A stretch of DNA of 39,239 bases from IMG/VR virus record IMGVR_UViG_3300043219_000130, positions 1-39,239 of that record; one strand, 5' to 3'. The position numbers and the translations under genes are program-made. Below are positions 7,931 through 15,705 of the stretch, piece by piece. Each line of letters begins with the position of its first letter. Position 1 is the first letter of the stretch. Source of the DNA: a virus. Under the pieces are notes generated by a model. That model did no database searches and was not told where the DNA came from. It saw only the letters and a program-made list of their open reading frames with translations.

Positions 7931-9526
7931 CTATGGGTTATGTATTATAAAATCTGATTTGTGCATTGCCGCTATGTTGCCCTGCATTACTAATGGGTTA
8001 TCGGGGCATGGGTTGTCTGATACTAGGTAGCTGATTGAGTTAGATAGATCGTTAATAGTTTCAACAACTCCTTTGATTCCGTTTCTACCTTGCAATTCAG
8101 CATCGTCACCATCATTGCCAGTGTGTAATTGATTTGCAAACATTGCAGGGTCGCCCATGTTATTTGTTGGGCTAATACGAAGTATATTGTTAATACTAAC
8201 TATATGAACCCAAGGCCTAGTACTTGCAATCTCCTTGATTAAAATACTGTATTCTTCTGCTCTATCAGAAAAGCCAGGGTTTTCGGGGTCTGGCAATCCA
8301 TCCATTCCAATTACGGTTACATTGTTTGCCCCTGCATAGTCAACAAAGTCTTCAAATAGATCTGCTATCTCCTGCATTAGAAACCCTAAACTGTTACCGT
8401 TTCTCTGCAATTGCCACATTATAACGGTTGCGCCCTGAGTTTCAATAGCATATGTGGCATTAACCAGAGGATCAGATACATCTGGATTGTTCCAGTTAGG
8501 GAATTGAGCATTAGGCAACACTAAAGGTGCACCCCTAAGTGTTCCGTCTGGATTATGGGTTTCAAAATCAGTCCGTGTGAACGTGTAAGAAGTTTGGCCA
8601 TTTTGGGAGTTGTTAAACCATGTGGTATCTGTAACGCCGCTACCAATAAATATATCTCTAGTTTTCCAAAAGAAGCTATATAGCGGATCTGTGCCGATCC
8701 CTACGCCGTTACTATTGGCTAATAATACAATTGTATCGCTAACACCTGTTATATTAGCTTTGTTTGTCCAGTATGGATATACTGATCCTACCCCAAGATC
8801 AATATGTGTGAACGCTTTGCCAGTAGATGAGATAAATTTATATCTATCCTTGTCATTAAGTGTTTTTATTCTAGTATCTAAATTAACATAGCCATTAATT
8901 GACGAATCTAAATATTGCCATTTGCCGACTATTGGCCTGTAATTTGATGCGCTATCGGCCATAAACTCACGGATAACAGTTGATGCCCCTGCGTTTAATG
9001 CCCCTGCTGAATACTCAACATCGTCAACAAATAGAGAAAGCTGTGTATCACTTACAACCGCTTTGAGTTTGTAGAATTGCCCTAACACCATGTTTATTTT
9101 TGCAGTAGTTCCTATTGAAGCCCCTGCATCACTAAGCCAAAGAACGCGAACTCTAGCGCCACCGATAAAGTTATTTTCTATAAGCATTGTAGGGCCACGA
9201 TTGATAGTACCACCTGTAGCCTGTAACCCCCATAAAGCCCTAGAGCTTGCAGGAATTTCATCAACCGCAATAGTCATTTCGCTTGATCTGGTTTCACCAT
9301 CTCTTAAGTCTATTGTTTCTGGATCGCCCTCGCTATCAATGAAGTCATAGTGTATATAATCTATATCGGTTATTACATATCCAGTCTCAGGAACAAACTC
9401 CCCACCATCCTCAACAAAATCCACCCGTACATCTTCACCAAGGGAGTTCTTGTATAGGGTGTAGTTGCATTTGGCAATTGCCTTCCCCATCAGGCATATA
9501 AGCCAGAACGCTACATTACCAAGCAT
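7931..9526 (-). CDS. SGNH/GDSL hydrolase-like protein with N-terminal beta domain
   Basis: A 531-residue protein. Residues about 85-230 look like a LamG-type carbohydrate-binding beta sandwich (FIGGARVRVLWLSD, FYKLKAVVSDTQLSLFVDDV). From about 262 the sequence reads as an SGNH esterase: DTIVLLANSNGVGIG resembles the block I of sialate O-acetylesterase-type enzymes (LLxGQSN), a Rossmann-like strand-helix series follows (IADLFEDFVDYAGANNVTVI, YSILIKEIASTRPWVHIVSI), and NQLHTG near 465 supplies a candidate catalytic His. The Asp usual three residues before that His is Asn here. A start at 9490 (MGKAIAKCN) is possible; neither start has a clear ribosome site. It may trim surface glycans. Confidence 0.55.
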   Translation of the reverse strand: MLGNVAFWLICLMGKAIAKCNYTLYKNSLGEDVRVDFVEDGGEFVPETGYVITDIDYIHYDFIDSEGDPETIDLRDGETRSSEMTIAVDEIPASSRALWGLQATGGTINRGPTMLIENNFIGGARVRVLWLSDAGASIGTTAKINMVLGQFYKLKAVVSDTQLSLFVDDVEYSAGALNAGASTVIREFMADSASNYRPIVGKWQYLDSSINGYVNLDTRIKTLNDKDRYKFISSTGKAFTHIDLGVGSVYPYWTNKANITGVSDTIVLLANSNGVGIGTDPLYSFFWKTRDIFIGSGVTDTTWFNNSQNGQTSYTFTRTDFETHNPDGTLRGAPLVLPNAQFPNWNNPDVSDPLVNATYAIETQGATVIMWQLQRNGNSLGFLMQEIADLFEDFVDYAGANNVTVIGMDGLPDPENPGFSDRAEEYSILIKEIASTRPWVHIVSINNILRISPTNNMGDPAMFANQLHTGNDGDDAELQGRNGIKGVVETINDLSNSISYLVSDNPCPDNPLVMQGNIAAMHKSDFIIHNP

Positions 9527-9752
9527 ATATATCTGTGGCTGTGGTTCCTGTTGCTAATACTCTGTTCATTGTGCCAACTGGAAATAAGGGCATTTGGTCA
9601 AGAATGCTTGCTTTGATAATTACAACTCCACCTTCTTCCATTTGAACCGCTATGTCACCAGATACACCGGCTTTGATGTAATTGAACTCTGGAATCTTTG
9701 CCGTATCTGAAGGCGTTACTACTTTGATGTTCGCTAAATGATTTGCTGCCAT
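9516..9752 (-). CDS. Small conserved head-region protein
   Basis: A 78-residue protein beginning MAANHLANIKVVTPSDTAKI and ending in a beta-rich segment (GTMNRVLATGTTATDIYAW). Proteins of this size and pattern are common beside portal or coat genes in P22- and siphovirus-type phages and are thought to be small virion components, but none that I can name with a proven role. It is the first gene of the head operon, downstream of the terminator at 9821-9850. It overlaps the next gene by 11 bases. Confidence 0.6.
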   Translation of the reverse strand: MAANHLANIKVVTPSDTAKIPEFNYIKAGVSGDIAVQMEEGGVVIIKASILDQMPLFPVGTMNRVLATGTTATDIYAW

Positions 9753-9820
9753 GATATATCCGAGTTAAATTGATTTGCTTATTTAATCATAATTTAACAA
9801 AATGTGTGGGATTATATGGG

Positions 9821-9850
9821 AAAAAAGAAAAAAGGAGCCGTGAAGCCCCT
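9821..9850 (-). terminator. Strong intrinsic terminator after the terminase genes
   Basis: On the minus strand AGGGGC (9850-9845), loop TTCACG, then GCTCCT (9838-9833) form a six-pair stem with one G-U pair, followed directly by a long U-rich tract (positions 9833-9821 are A except one G on the plus strand). It lies about 60 bases after the large terminase stop and closes that transcription unit. The 9753-9820 stretch between it and the head operon is AT-rich and shows no consensus promoter. Confidence 0.8.
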
Positions 9851-9908
9851 CTTTGACCCGGCGCAAGGTTCAGACCATGCCCAGTATCGTGAATGTTTAA
9901 TATAGTAA

Positions 9909-11552
9909 TTAACTGTGCATCCAACCACCAGAAGATTGTGATCTTCTCGGTTTAGGCTTAGGTTTTGCAGCCACCTTATCCTTATAATGTAATCCCATTT
10001 GCTGAAGAGCATCCGAAAAGTTTGTCGCCCACTTTGGGCCTACTGTGTCCTTAAATACTTCATTGTTGTGGTCCCACTCTCTCCTGAGCGCCTTCAATGC
10101 CTTCCAACCTGTTTTGCTCGCTAAATCCCCTGTTTTACCAGAAAGGTCAGTATCACAACGGCTCTTATCTATCCAAATCCTAGTAAAAACCTTTTTAAGG
10201 GCATTTATTGAGTCAACCTTGGTCTTACATCGCTCAATCAAAGTAAACACTATACCCATTTCTTTAGCCTCTTTAAGCCTTGTGTTGCCCGTCATAAGGT
10301 TTCTGACTGCTAAATCGTGTGGGCCGTAGTGCTTTTCAAACCTTACCCCGTACTCATCCTGAAAATCTTTGAGCCAGTTGATATAATGAGCCATTCCCTC
10401 GTCACGGTTACCATAACAAGAAATGAGCCTAAGTTCTTTCTGGTGTGGCTGCATAAGCCATAAAACCATATCATCATTTATACCTAAATCCCAGAAGGTA
10501 TACACGGGAAGATGTTTCTCAACTGGTATGTGACAAAATCTGCCCTCCTTTACGAGAAGATCGATTTCAGCCTTATAGACGACACCCTCTTGAAGTGCAT
10601 CATCTGGATTCTGTTGATATTGTGCTGAGAACATATAATTATCTGCCTTTTCCATTGCTAATAGGGTTTTAGTGGGTTCTTTGGCTGGCCAGTAGCTTAC
10701 ACGATCACCACTGAAGCCAGTATCTTTGATACACTCCTTTTGAGCTTCTTCAGGCAATGAATCAACATATGCTCGATCAATCAATGCAGGAACCTTATAA
10801 ACCTCGTAATCATCCGGAGTACCATCACTATTCAGGAAATCAGTTGAATCACCCTTTGCGATACGCTGCTGCACCATAATAATAGGAACTTCATCGTGAG
10901 CAAGTCGTGACCGGACCACTCTATTGAGCTTTTTGTTCGAATTATCCATTCTAAGCCCTGAATCCATATCTTTAGGAGGAAGAGGATCGTCCAGAATAAC
11001 CGCACCGGAGAAGCCTTCAACCATATATCCACCACGCCGACCCGTAACCTGACCACCAGTAGAAGTACCGTAAAGTCTATGCCTATTGCCGTGTTTGTCA
11101 CGATAGAGCCAGTTTGAAGCGGCATTGGTCTTCTTATCAACCTCCATAGGCCAAAGCGCCTGAAACTCTTCTGAATCAAGTATTTCCTTAACCCGCTTCG
11201 AGTTCTCTTTGACTAATTCATCAGAGTAAGAAAGAGGAAGCCATCTGGACGATCTAGGATTATCACCGGTTGAGCATTTGATTATACACCAAACAATCCA
11301 GTGAATAGACCATATCTCAGTTTTAGTTGAACCAGGAGCTACATTAATGATTCCCCTCTTAATCTCTCCGCGATAGACTTTTTCAGCAAGGCGACACTCA
11401 AACGTGTGGTGCCAGTTCTTGAGAAACTTTTGACCCTGTAGCAACTGAAAGAATATACGCATAAAAGCCTCAAAAGAGGCCTCTGATGCTATTTTAACCG
11501 CCGCTTTGTCTGCTTCGGTTAGATTCTCCCATTGCATTATGTCTTGTTTCAT
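9909..11552 (-). CDS. terL: Terminase large subunit
   Basis: A 547-residue packaging motor. The N-terminal ATPase has a Walker A-type loop INVAPGSTKTE (about 68-78; the usual GKT is STKT) and Walker B GAVILDDPL (about 182-190, with the DD pair). The C-terminal nuclease begins at TFWDLGINDDMVLWL (about 349-363), supplying the first acidic ligand. The tail is basic (AAKPKPKPRRSQSS), likely contacting DNA or portal. It follows the small subunit, separated only by a 108-residue gene whose stop overlaps this ATG by one base. The family cannot be narrowed to headful or cos type by reading alone, although P22-like neighbours suggest headful packaging. Confidence 0.9.
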   Translation of the reverse strand: MKQDIMQWENLTEADKAAVKIASEASFEAFMRIFFQLLQGQKFLKNWHHTFECRLAEKVYRGEIKRGIINVAPGSTKTEIWSIHWIVWCIIKCSTGDNPRSSRWLPLSYSDELVKENSKRVKEILDSEEFQALWPMEVDKKTNAASNWLYRDKHGNRHRLYGTSTGGQVTGRRGGYMVEGFSGAVILDDPLPPKDMDSGLRMDNSNKKLNRVVRSRLAHDEVPIIMVQQRIAKGDSTDFLNSDGTPDDYEVYKVPALIDRAYVDSLPEEAQKECIKDTGFSGDRVSYWPAKEPTKTLLAMEKADNYMFSAQYQQNPDDALQEGVVYKAEIDLLVKEGRFCHIPVEKHLPVYTFWDLGINDDMVLWLMQPHQKELRLISCYGNRDEGMAHYINWLKDFQDEYGVRFEKHYGPHDLAVRNLMTGNTRLKEAKEMGIVFTLIERCKTKVDSINALKKVFTRIWIDKSRCDTDLSGKTGDLASKTGWKALKALRREWDHNNEVFKDTVGPKWATNFSDALQQMGLHYKDKVAAKPKPKPRRSQSSGGWMHS

Positions 11553-11878
11553 TACTTGAAGACCATCACTGTAACAATTGTTAACCCAGCAAGCAACCAG
11601 TACACTTTACCTATACTCTTCACAAAGTCAATCGCAGGAAGAATAAAGTCGATTACTGAGGCGAGAAGCTCACCAATAATAACAGTCTTCTCTTCTTCTT
11701 TATCAGGTTCACATGGCTCATAATCAAAATGTACAGGCTGACATATGCCAGTACCATACGTTACATCTAATCGAACAACTTCTTCATCTTCACTCATAGT
11801 AAAATTCCCTTCGCTATCAAATGTTCCAAATTTAGAAGCTCCCGGTATCGCTTTTGCTCTTTTAATAGCTTCACTCAT
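11552..11878 (-). CDS. Unknown protein with C-terminal membrane helix, between terminase genes
   Basis: A 108-residue protein not recognised. The N-terminal 70 residues are polar and acidic, with three-Glu runs (CEPDKEEEKTVI). The C-terminus holds an amphipathic stretch (ASVIDFILPAIDFV) and then one membrane helix (VYWLLAGLTIVTVMVFK), ending at the last residue like a tail-anchored protein. It overlaps the small terminase by four bases (ATGA) and the large by one, so it is translated with them. A membrane protein inside a packaging operon is unusual; a holin, superinfection or membrane-tether role are all possible but unproven. Confidence 0.7.
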   Translation of the reverse strand: MSEAIKRAKAIPGASKFGTFDSEGNFTMSEDEEVVRLDVTYGTGICQPVHFDYEPCEPDKEEEKTVIIGELLASVIDFILPAIDFVKSIGKVYWLLAGLTIVTVMVFK

Positions 11879-12498
11879 AACTTCCCCAACAATCCAGCCA
11901 ACGCATTGGCAATTTCCGGCGCCTTGACTTCTGATTTAACTTCGAGTGGCTTACCTTCTGCTCCGGTGAGTTCTGTTTTCTTGGGAGCATCCCAGCCCAT
12001 CATTGAGCTTAATTGCTTGATTGACCCGTGAGAGTCGTGTAATTCTATCTTTGGCCCATCTTTAGTAGCTGTTACAGATTTGATACTTCTGGCAATGTGA
12101 TCAGGGATATCTTCAGAGTTCTTCATAGTCCAAACCGTCTTAAAAACAGGAGTTCCCTCATCATCCTCACCAATTTGCACGTTTTGGAAGTCGCAAACGT
12201 CAGTAATCTTCAGTTTTGCAGTATCAGCCAGTATACCAATTGCCTCTTCTCGCGTTATAACGGCATTTTCAGCCGCTTTGTTCATCAGAGAATCTAAAAA
12301 AGCCCTAACTATGGGTTTTCCTAAGATTTCAGCAACAGAAGCGTCTTGACCTTGAGCTTTTTTAGCCTTCCCCCCAGCTTTAACATAAGCCTTCCGATGA
12401 GTAAGCCCTCCAACAATCCCGATCACAACCTTACGCTGCAAAGAAGTCAACTCCTTCGCCATAGCCTTCTGTTCGTCTGATAGTTTTATTTTAGACAT
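11875..12498 (-). CDS. terS: Terminase small subunit
   Basis: A 207-residue protein that reads as a Terminase_2-type small subunit: an N-terminal helix-turn-helix (LTSLQRKVVIGIVGGLTHRK then AYVKAGGKAKKAQGQDASVA, residues about 13-55), a central helical/oligomerisation part with 'REEAIGILADTAKLKITDV', and a Lys/Pro-rich flexible C-terminus. Small subunits select the packaging site and load the large subunit. Placement directly ahead of the large subunit supports this. Confidence 0.82.
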   Translation of the reverse strand: MSKIKLSDEQKAMAKELTSLQRKVVIGIVGGLTHRKAYVKAGGKAKKAQGQDASVAEILGKPIVRAFLDSLMNKAAENAVITREEAIGILADTAKLKITDVCDFQNVQIGEDDEGTPVFKTVWTMKNSEDIPDHIARSIKSVTATKDGPKIELHDSHGSIKQLSSMMGWDAPKKTELTGAEGKPLEVKSEVKAPEIANALAGLLGKL

Positions 12499-12781
12499 TA
12501 TCTACCTTCTCTTGGCTCTCCCGAAGAACTTTAACGGTATGCTCAATGAGCTTATCTTTACTTTCTTGACTCATCATATCATAAACAGATTGAGATATGG
12601 TGTCATATTTCTTAATAGTTGGGACTGTTTCATCCAAAATCTCTCTCTTAAATATACAGGTAACCTCACTTGTTGTGCGATCAGCAGATACAAGCTCCCA
12701 TCTATCAAGCCCTTTTTCATTAAGAATATCCTGAAGATAAAACCAGCTATGCATTGATATCTTATATTCAAACTTTCTCAT
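12491..12781 (-). CDS. DUF4177-like small protein
   Basis: A 96-residue protein. The N-terminal half (MRKFEYKISMHSWFYLQDIL then NEKGLDRWELVSADR and TCIFKRE) matches the DUF4177 pattern of 'xEYK...LNxxGxxGWELV...xFKR', a small beta-alpha fold common in phages with unknown role. The C-terminal half is helical and polar. The start at 12781 is preferred over 12814 because the upstream 39-residue gene ends there with an ATGA overlap. It overlaps the small terminase by eight bases. Confidence 0.7.
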   Translation of the reverse strand: MRKFEYKISMHSWFYLQDILNEKGLDRWELVSADRTTSEVTCIFKREILDETVPTIKKYDTISQSVYDMMSQESKDKLIEHTVKVLRESQEKVDNV

Positions 12782-12897
12782 AAACACACCACAATTGCTA
12801 AAAACATAAGCCACCCGTAATAATCAATACCTAAGTGACCCATAATAATTGCCCCAGTTATTGAGGCTGTTACTATAATTGCCTTATTCAAATCCAC
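12778..12897 (-). CDS. 39-residue membrane peptide
   Basis: GTG-started frame of 39 residues, beginning VDLNKAIIVTASITGAIIM and continuing through GHLGIDYYGW to a second hydrophobic stretch (LMFLAIVVCL). Two short membrane segments are predicted by eye. It fills an otherwise empty gap, overlaps the upstream gene by 10 bases and the downstream gene by four (ATGA), the spacing used throughout this operon. A G-run lies very close to the GTG, so the ribosome site is poor. Function unknown. Confidence 0.5.
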   Translation of the reverse strand: MDLNKAIIVTASITGAIIMGHLGIDYYGWLMFLAIVVCL

Positions 12898-13106
12898 CCC
12901 CAAACAAACTTATCCACCGCCAACCCAGCAGCTATAATAAAGAATATAACAAATAAAGAGGCAGCAACTACTATCACGGCATCTTTCTGGTCATTCTCTC
13001 TCTTCAACTGAACAGATTCCCCTTTGATTATCTGTTTAATCTCATTTTTACGCATTTTTTTCATTTTACGTATGTTTTTCTTGCCTATTTCTACTTTCTT
13101 TTGCAT
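12888..13106 (-). CDS. Small basic protein with C-terminal membrane helix
   Basis: A 72-residue protein: a strongly basic N-terminal half (IGKKNIRKMKKMRKNEIKQI) and one C-terminal membrane helix (AVIVVAASLFVIFFIIAAGL) ending VDKFVWGWI. The positive N-terminus predicts an N-in orientation. The layout resembles small phage membrane proteins that alter the host envelope, but no family is recognised. Its start overlaps the previous stop by one base. Confidence 0.65.
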   Translation of the reverse strand: MQKKVEIGKKNIRKMKKMRKNEIKQIIKGESVQLKRENDQKDAVIVVAASLFVIFFIIAAGLAVDKFVWGWI

Positions 13107-13417
13107 TATGATTCCTTTTGTAATGTTTCTTTAATTTCTTCAAACAATATAATCATGTTTTCTATTGATATTTTGTCTTTTCCGCAAGATTCAATTTGCC
13201 TTATATACATCAGGTCTTTATCAAGCTTCTCAATAGCCTCAACCACTCCCTTCTCTTCTTTGGGGCGAGTGTTCCTGTATGCTTGAATACATTGGCTCAT
13301 ATGGTCAGCGTATTTCTTCACCTCATCGGCAGATAGTTTATCTTTAATTTTCTCATATCTGGAAGACATGGAAAACATACTCTTTGCTTGTAACTCTAAT
13401 CTCTTATCCTTGCTCAT
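13106..13417 (-). CDS. Helical hypothetical protein
   Basis: A 103-residue protein, Lys/Glu-rich and probably all helical (SADEVKKYADHMSQCIQAYR, GVVEAIEKLDKDLMYIRQIE). No family recognised. It overlaps the upstream zinc-ribbon gene by 14 bases and the downstream membrane-protein gene by one base, and has a good AGGAG before the ATG, so it is clearly translated as part of the operon. Confidence 0.65.
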   Translation of the reverse strand: MSKDKRLELQAKSMFSMSSRYEKIKDKLSADEVKKYADHMSQCIQAYRNTRPKEEKGVVEAIEKLDKDLMYIRQIESCGKDKISIENMIILFEEIKETLQKES

Positions 13418-13571
13418 TTGTTTGGTTCTCCTTTAAACTTTCATCATCATCAACTTTAACGAATGATTCACATGTCAAACACTCAACATGATTCTCGTAT
13501 ACGTGCCGCTCATAAGTGTATTCAATTATAGTGCCACAAGTAGGGCACTCTATTTCATGCATCTCAACCAT
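13404..13571 (-). CDS. Small zinc-ribbon protein
   Basis: A 55-residue protein with two CxxC knuckles (IECPTCGTI near residue 9 and ECLTCESF near 33) separated by about 22 residues rich in Tyr/His/Glu, a treble-clef or rubredoxin-like zinc ribbon. The ATG abuts the TAG of the preceding gene. Such mini zinc ribbons often bind nucleic acid or a host protein; the role here is not known. Confidence 0.7.
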   Translation of the reverse strand: MVEMHEIECPTCGTIIEYTYERHVYENHVECLTCESFVKVDDDESLKENQTNEQG

Positions 13572-13898
13572 CTACTCCCCCATGTCTTGTGTGCTCGATG
13601 GTGGTGTAGGTAGTGCATTGTTTAATATCTCAATTACATATTCAGTAGACGCCATACTATTACCCTTTTTGAGCTCTCCCTGTAATTTTTGATTAAGACC
13701 CTCCACACTCACCCAACACTCTCCCCTGCTCTCAGTGGAAGAGAGTATGTTGTCAGCAATAACACCAGCAACATAATGCTTTGATTTATAGTGATTACCA
13801 TCTATGCATTCACCGTTTACATCTTCATGTATCTCAAATTGTAGCACATACTCACTCAATCCAGATACTAATTCTTTTATCAATTTGTCTCTATTCAT
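13572..13898 (-). CDS. Hypothetical protein
   Basis: A 108-residue unrecognised protein, MNRDKLIKELVSGLSEYVLQ at the N-terminus and a Thr/Pro-rich tail (PTPPSSTQDMGE). The start at 13898 is chosen because AAGGAGA lies about 7 bases upstream; a start at 13955 would have none. The frame around YVAGVIADNILSSTESRGEC is like the many short phage proteins whose function is unassigned. Confidence 0.65.
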   Translation of the reverse strand: MNRDKLIKELVSGLSEYVLQFEIHEDVNGECIDGNHYKSKHYVAGVIADNILSSTESRGECWVSVEGLNQKLQGELKKGNSMASTEYVIEILNNALPTPPSSTQDMGE

Positions 13899-14085
13899 GG
13901 TTGGTCTCCTTAGTGATATAGTCGTCAACGTCCTTATATATCTCACACTCTCCATTATTTAATGCAGGACACTCTTCATCACAACCTCCAACTGATCCGT
14001 AATTATAACAATCTCCATGGTTATTCATATCGCCATCTGCCTCGGAAAAAGATCTCCCAATATTTAGTTTTTCATAATTAACCAT
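13891..14085 (-). CDS. Cysteine-rich small protein
   Basis: A 64-residue protein with five Cys in the middle (GDCYNYGSVGGCDEECPALN, GECEIYKD), suggesting a small metal-binding fold. An AGGTG ribosome site precedes the ATG at 14085; the longer frame to 14133 lacks one. It overlaps the following gene by eight bases. Not recognised. Confidence 0.65.
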   Translation of the reverse strand: MVNYEKLNIGRSFSEADGDMNNHGDCYNYGSVGGCDEECPALNNGECEIYKDVDDYITKETNHE

Positions 14086-14086
14086 C

Positions 14087-14584
14087 TTACACCTCCCCTT
14101 CGTTACGTTTATGCGAACATTCAGAATCATCACAATATTCTGTACAATATTTAGACCCTACAAAAGTCATGCCATGATGAGGGCACCTGTCGCCATCGTT
14201 ATACTCAGGCTCCAAGTTGTCAACAATTTCTTTACAACTGGATTCACTCTCTTTGGTGGCTTCCGTAGGCCATGTTCTCATAAAGTCAGTGTTATTTAGT
14301 CCACAAAACTTAAACTCTTCCTTTATCTCATCTGGACAAATATCCCCTTTGAATATTTCATATTTTGTAATGAAATCATCGGTATCAAGCCTATTGAAAT
14401 ACCTTACAACATCTTGAGCCTCAAGCAAATCCTGTATTCTATTTCCCTCAAACAGGCTCTTGATTTCGGGGTGATTAACAATAGTACCCGTTATAGCACC
14501 ACATTCACCGCTTTCTAACCCTGTATCATCTCTCAGTATTGTGCTTAGTATCTCTCGAAATTTCTCTTCAGTAACCTTAGACAT
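14087..14584 (-). CDS. Hypothetical protein with C-terminal Cys/His cluster
   Basis: A 165-residue protein. Residues 1-120 are helical and acidic (MSKVTEEKFREILSTILRDD). The C-terminus (RCPHHGMTFVGSKYCTEYCD then DSECSHKRNEGEV) has Cys and His positions typical of a zinc finger. Two ATGs in tandem (14587, 14584) follow an AAGGAG; the second gives the better spacing. Function unknown. Confidence 0.65.
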   Translation of the reverse strand: MSKVTEEKFREILSTILRDDTGLESGECGAITGTIVNHPEIKSLFEGNRIQDLLEAQDVVRYFNRLDTDDFITKYEIFKGDICPDEIKEEFKFCGLNNTDFMRTWPTEATKESESSCKEIVDNLEPEYNDGDRCPHHGMTFVGSKYCTEYCDDSECSHKRNEGEV

Positions 14585-14861
14585 CATAATTCTCCTTATC
14601 ATTCCCCAAATAAAACTCAGCACACGGTTTGCACGATACAGCCCTTTTCGCCCCGATAAACTTCTTTGAGCAATGCACACAAGTATTTTGATAGTCACCA
14701 GGTGCATATCCATAATCCAACAAAGTCATTTTATGCAGAATAGGTCTGGCTTGATTCGCCTCGTCCATAAACGCCAACACCTTCTCAGCCGTAGAATCAG
14801 CACAAACCCCGTGACCTTGGATAATTTCGGCTATTCCTTTTATTTTAGTGGCTCTATCCAT
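14577..14861 (-). CDS. Zinc-ribbon protein
   Basis: A 94-residue protein: a helical N-terminal half (STAEKVLAFMDEANQ) and a C-terminal zinc ribbon with CVHCSKKFIGAKRAVSCKPC (two CxxC pairs 13 residues apart), a pattern seen in many phage-encoded small proteins. The stop overlaps the next start by eight bases. No assigned role. Confidence 0.7.
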   Translation of the reverse strand: MDRATKIKGIAEIIQGHGVCADSTAEKVLAFMDEANQARPILHKMTLLDYGYAPGDYQNTCVHCSKKFIGAKRAVSCKPCAEFYLGNDKENYDV

Positions 14862-15061
14862 TATTTATACCCCTTGTATAGTTTGTGATTACCTGTCAAA
14901 TACATTGCTATTGCGTATATTATCGGTATAAGCGCACATAATGAGCTAAATATTGCTCCATTGTCACTACCTGTCAAATAGAAAATCAACCCTATTAATA
15001 ACATTATTGAAGCATCCGCAATAGCTCTTATAAAGCTAAAAGGCCAGTTAGCTCTATCCAT
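14861..15061 (-). CDS. Two-helix membrane protein
   Basis: A 66-residue protein with two membrane segments, ASIMLLIGLIFYLTG and IFSSLCALIPIIYAIAMYLT, connected by a short polar loop. The start at 15061 is used because it overlaps the upstream stop by eight bases, like its neighbours; the frame extends upstream without support. Two-helix proteins of this size can be holins or superinfection-exclusion proteins, but a lysis cassette lies elsewhere (26.7-27.8 kb), so this is more likely an early membrane protein. Confidence 0.6.
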   Translation of the reverse strand: MDRANWPFSFIRAIADASIMLLIGLIFYLTGSDNGAIFSSLCALIPIIYAIAMYLTGNHKLYKGYK

Positions 15062-15314
15062 GACGCACCCCCACATATTTATTCTTGCGCCAGTATTCGA
15101 ATAGCTTTTTACCCTCACCATTCCCGATATTAAACAAACACACCGAACACGCACCAGATTTAGTGCAGATAAAACTACAATCAGCCTTATGATTAGTACA
15201 GCCTGAGCCTTTATTTTGGGTTAGTTCTTGATGTAGAGCTTCAACATCGTCAGCACCGTACATATTCGCCGGAACCCTCTTCTTCCTCAACTTCTTTTCC
15301 ATGCTTTTATTCAT
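15054..15314 (-). CDS. Cysteine-rich small protein
   Basis: An 86-residue protein with a basic start (MEKKLRKKRVP) and a Cys cluster (GCTNHKADCSFICTKSGACS then VCLF), five to six Cys with a His, likely metal bound. It overlaps the YopX-like gene by four bases. A start at MEKK (12 bases later) is also possible. Not recognised. Confidence 0.65.
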   Translation of the reverse strand: MNKSMEKKLRKKRVPANMYGADDVEALHQELTQNKGSGCTNHKADCSFICTKSGACSVCLFNIGNGEGKKLFEYWRKNKYVGVRHG

Positions 15315-15703
15315 GATACCCCCAATAAATCTGCGTTTTGATGAATATTCCCGATCACTTCACAATCTTTTGATATTGTTCCGTATTCATCGCTTTCAGG
15401 TCCAATAAGTGAAACAAATCCAGCTCCTTCAAACGAACTCCAACAACACCCGCAAGATCCAAGTTCAGTTACATAAATAACTTTCCCAACTTGTACAAAT
15501 GAGTTTATTTCATATTTTACAATATCGCCTTCAAATATTTCTACATCGTTTTTGTCTTTGATGCCGGTGTATTGTTCAGTGATATGCTCTGAGGCATGAA
15601 TAAGGTACTCTTTTGACCCACAAGTTGGGCATCCGTAGCGCGCAATTTCATGGTATTCTTTTTCCTCTTCGTCCCAAAATCTAAATTTTATTTCTCTTTT
15701 CAT
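15311..15703 (-). CDS. YopX-family protein
   Basis: A 130-residue YopX-type protein. The family signature is visible: KFRFWDEEEKEYHE at the start, QYTGIKDKNDVEIFEGDIVK at about 62-81, and the final strand CEVIGNIHQNADLL. It has an inserted zinc-like CPTCG knuckle at residues 25-29. YopX proteins are common in phages and conjugative elements; they are small beta-barrel-like proteins of unknown function. The start lies just behind a leader with alternative RNA pairings (15706-15806). Confidence 0.82.
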   Translation of the reverse strand: MKREIKFRFWDEEEKEYHEIARYGCPTCGSKEYLIHASEHITEQYTGIKDKNDVEIFEGDIVKYEINSFVQVGKVIYVTELGSCGCCWSSFEGAGFVSLIGPESDEYGTISKDCEVIGNIHQNADLLGVS

Positions 15704-15705
15704 AT

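Noticed and set aside
9816-9905. 29-codon plus-strand frame (MGKKKKGAVKPLFDPAQGSD...)
   Set aside because: It overlaps the terminator of the opposite strand, lies alone against all neighbours and has no clear ribosome site.
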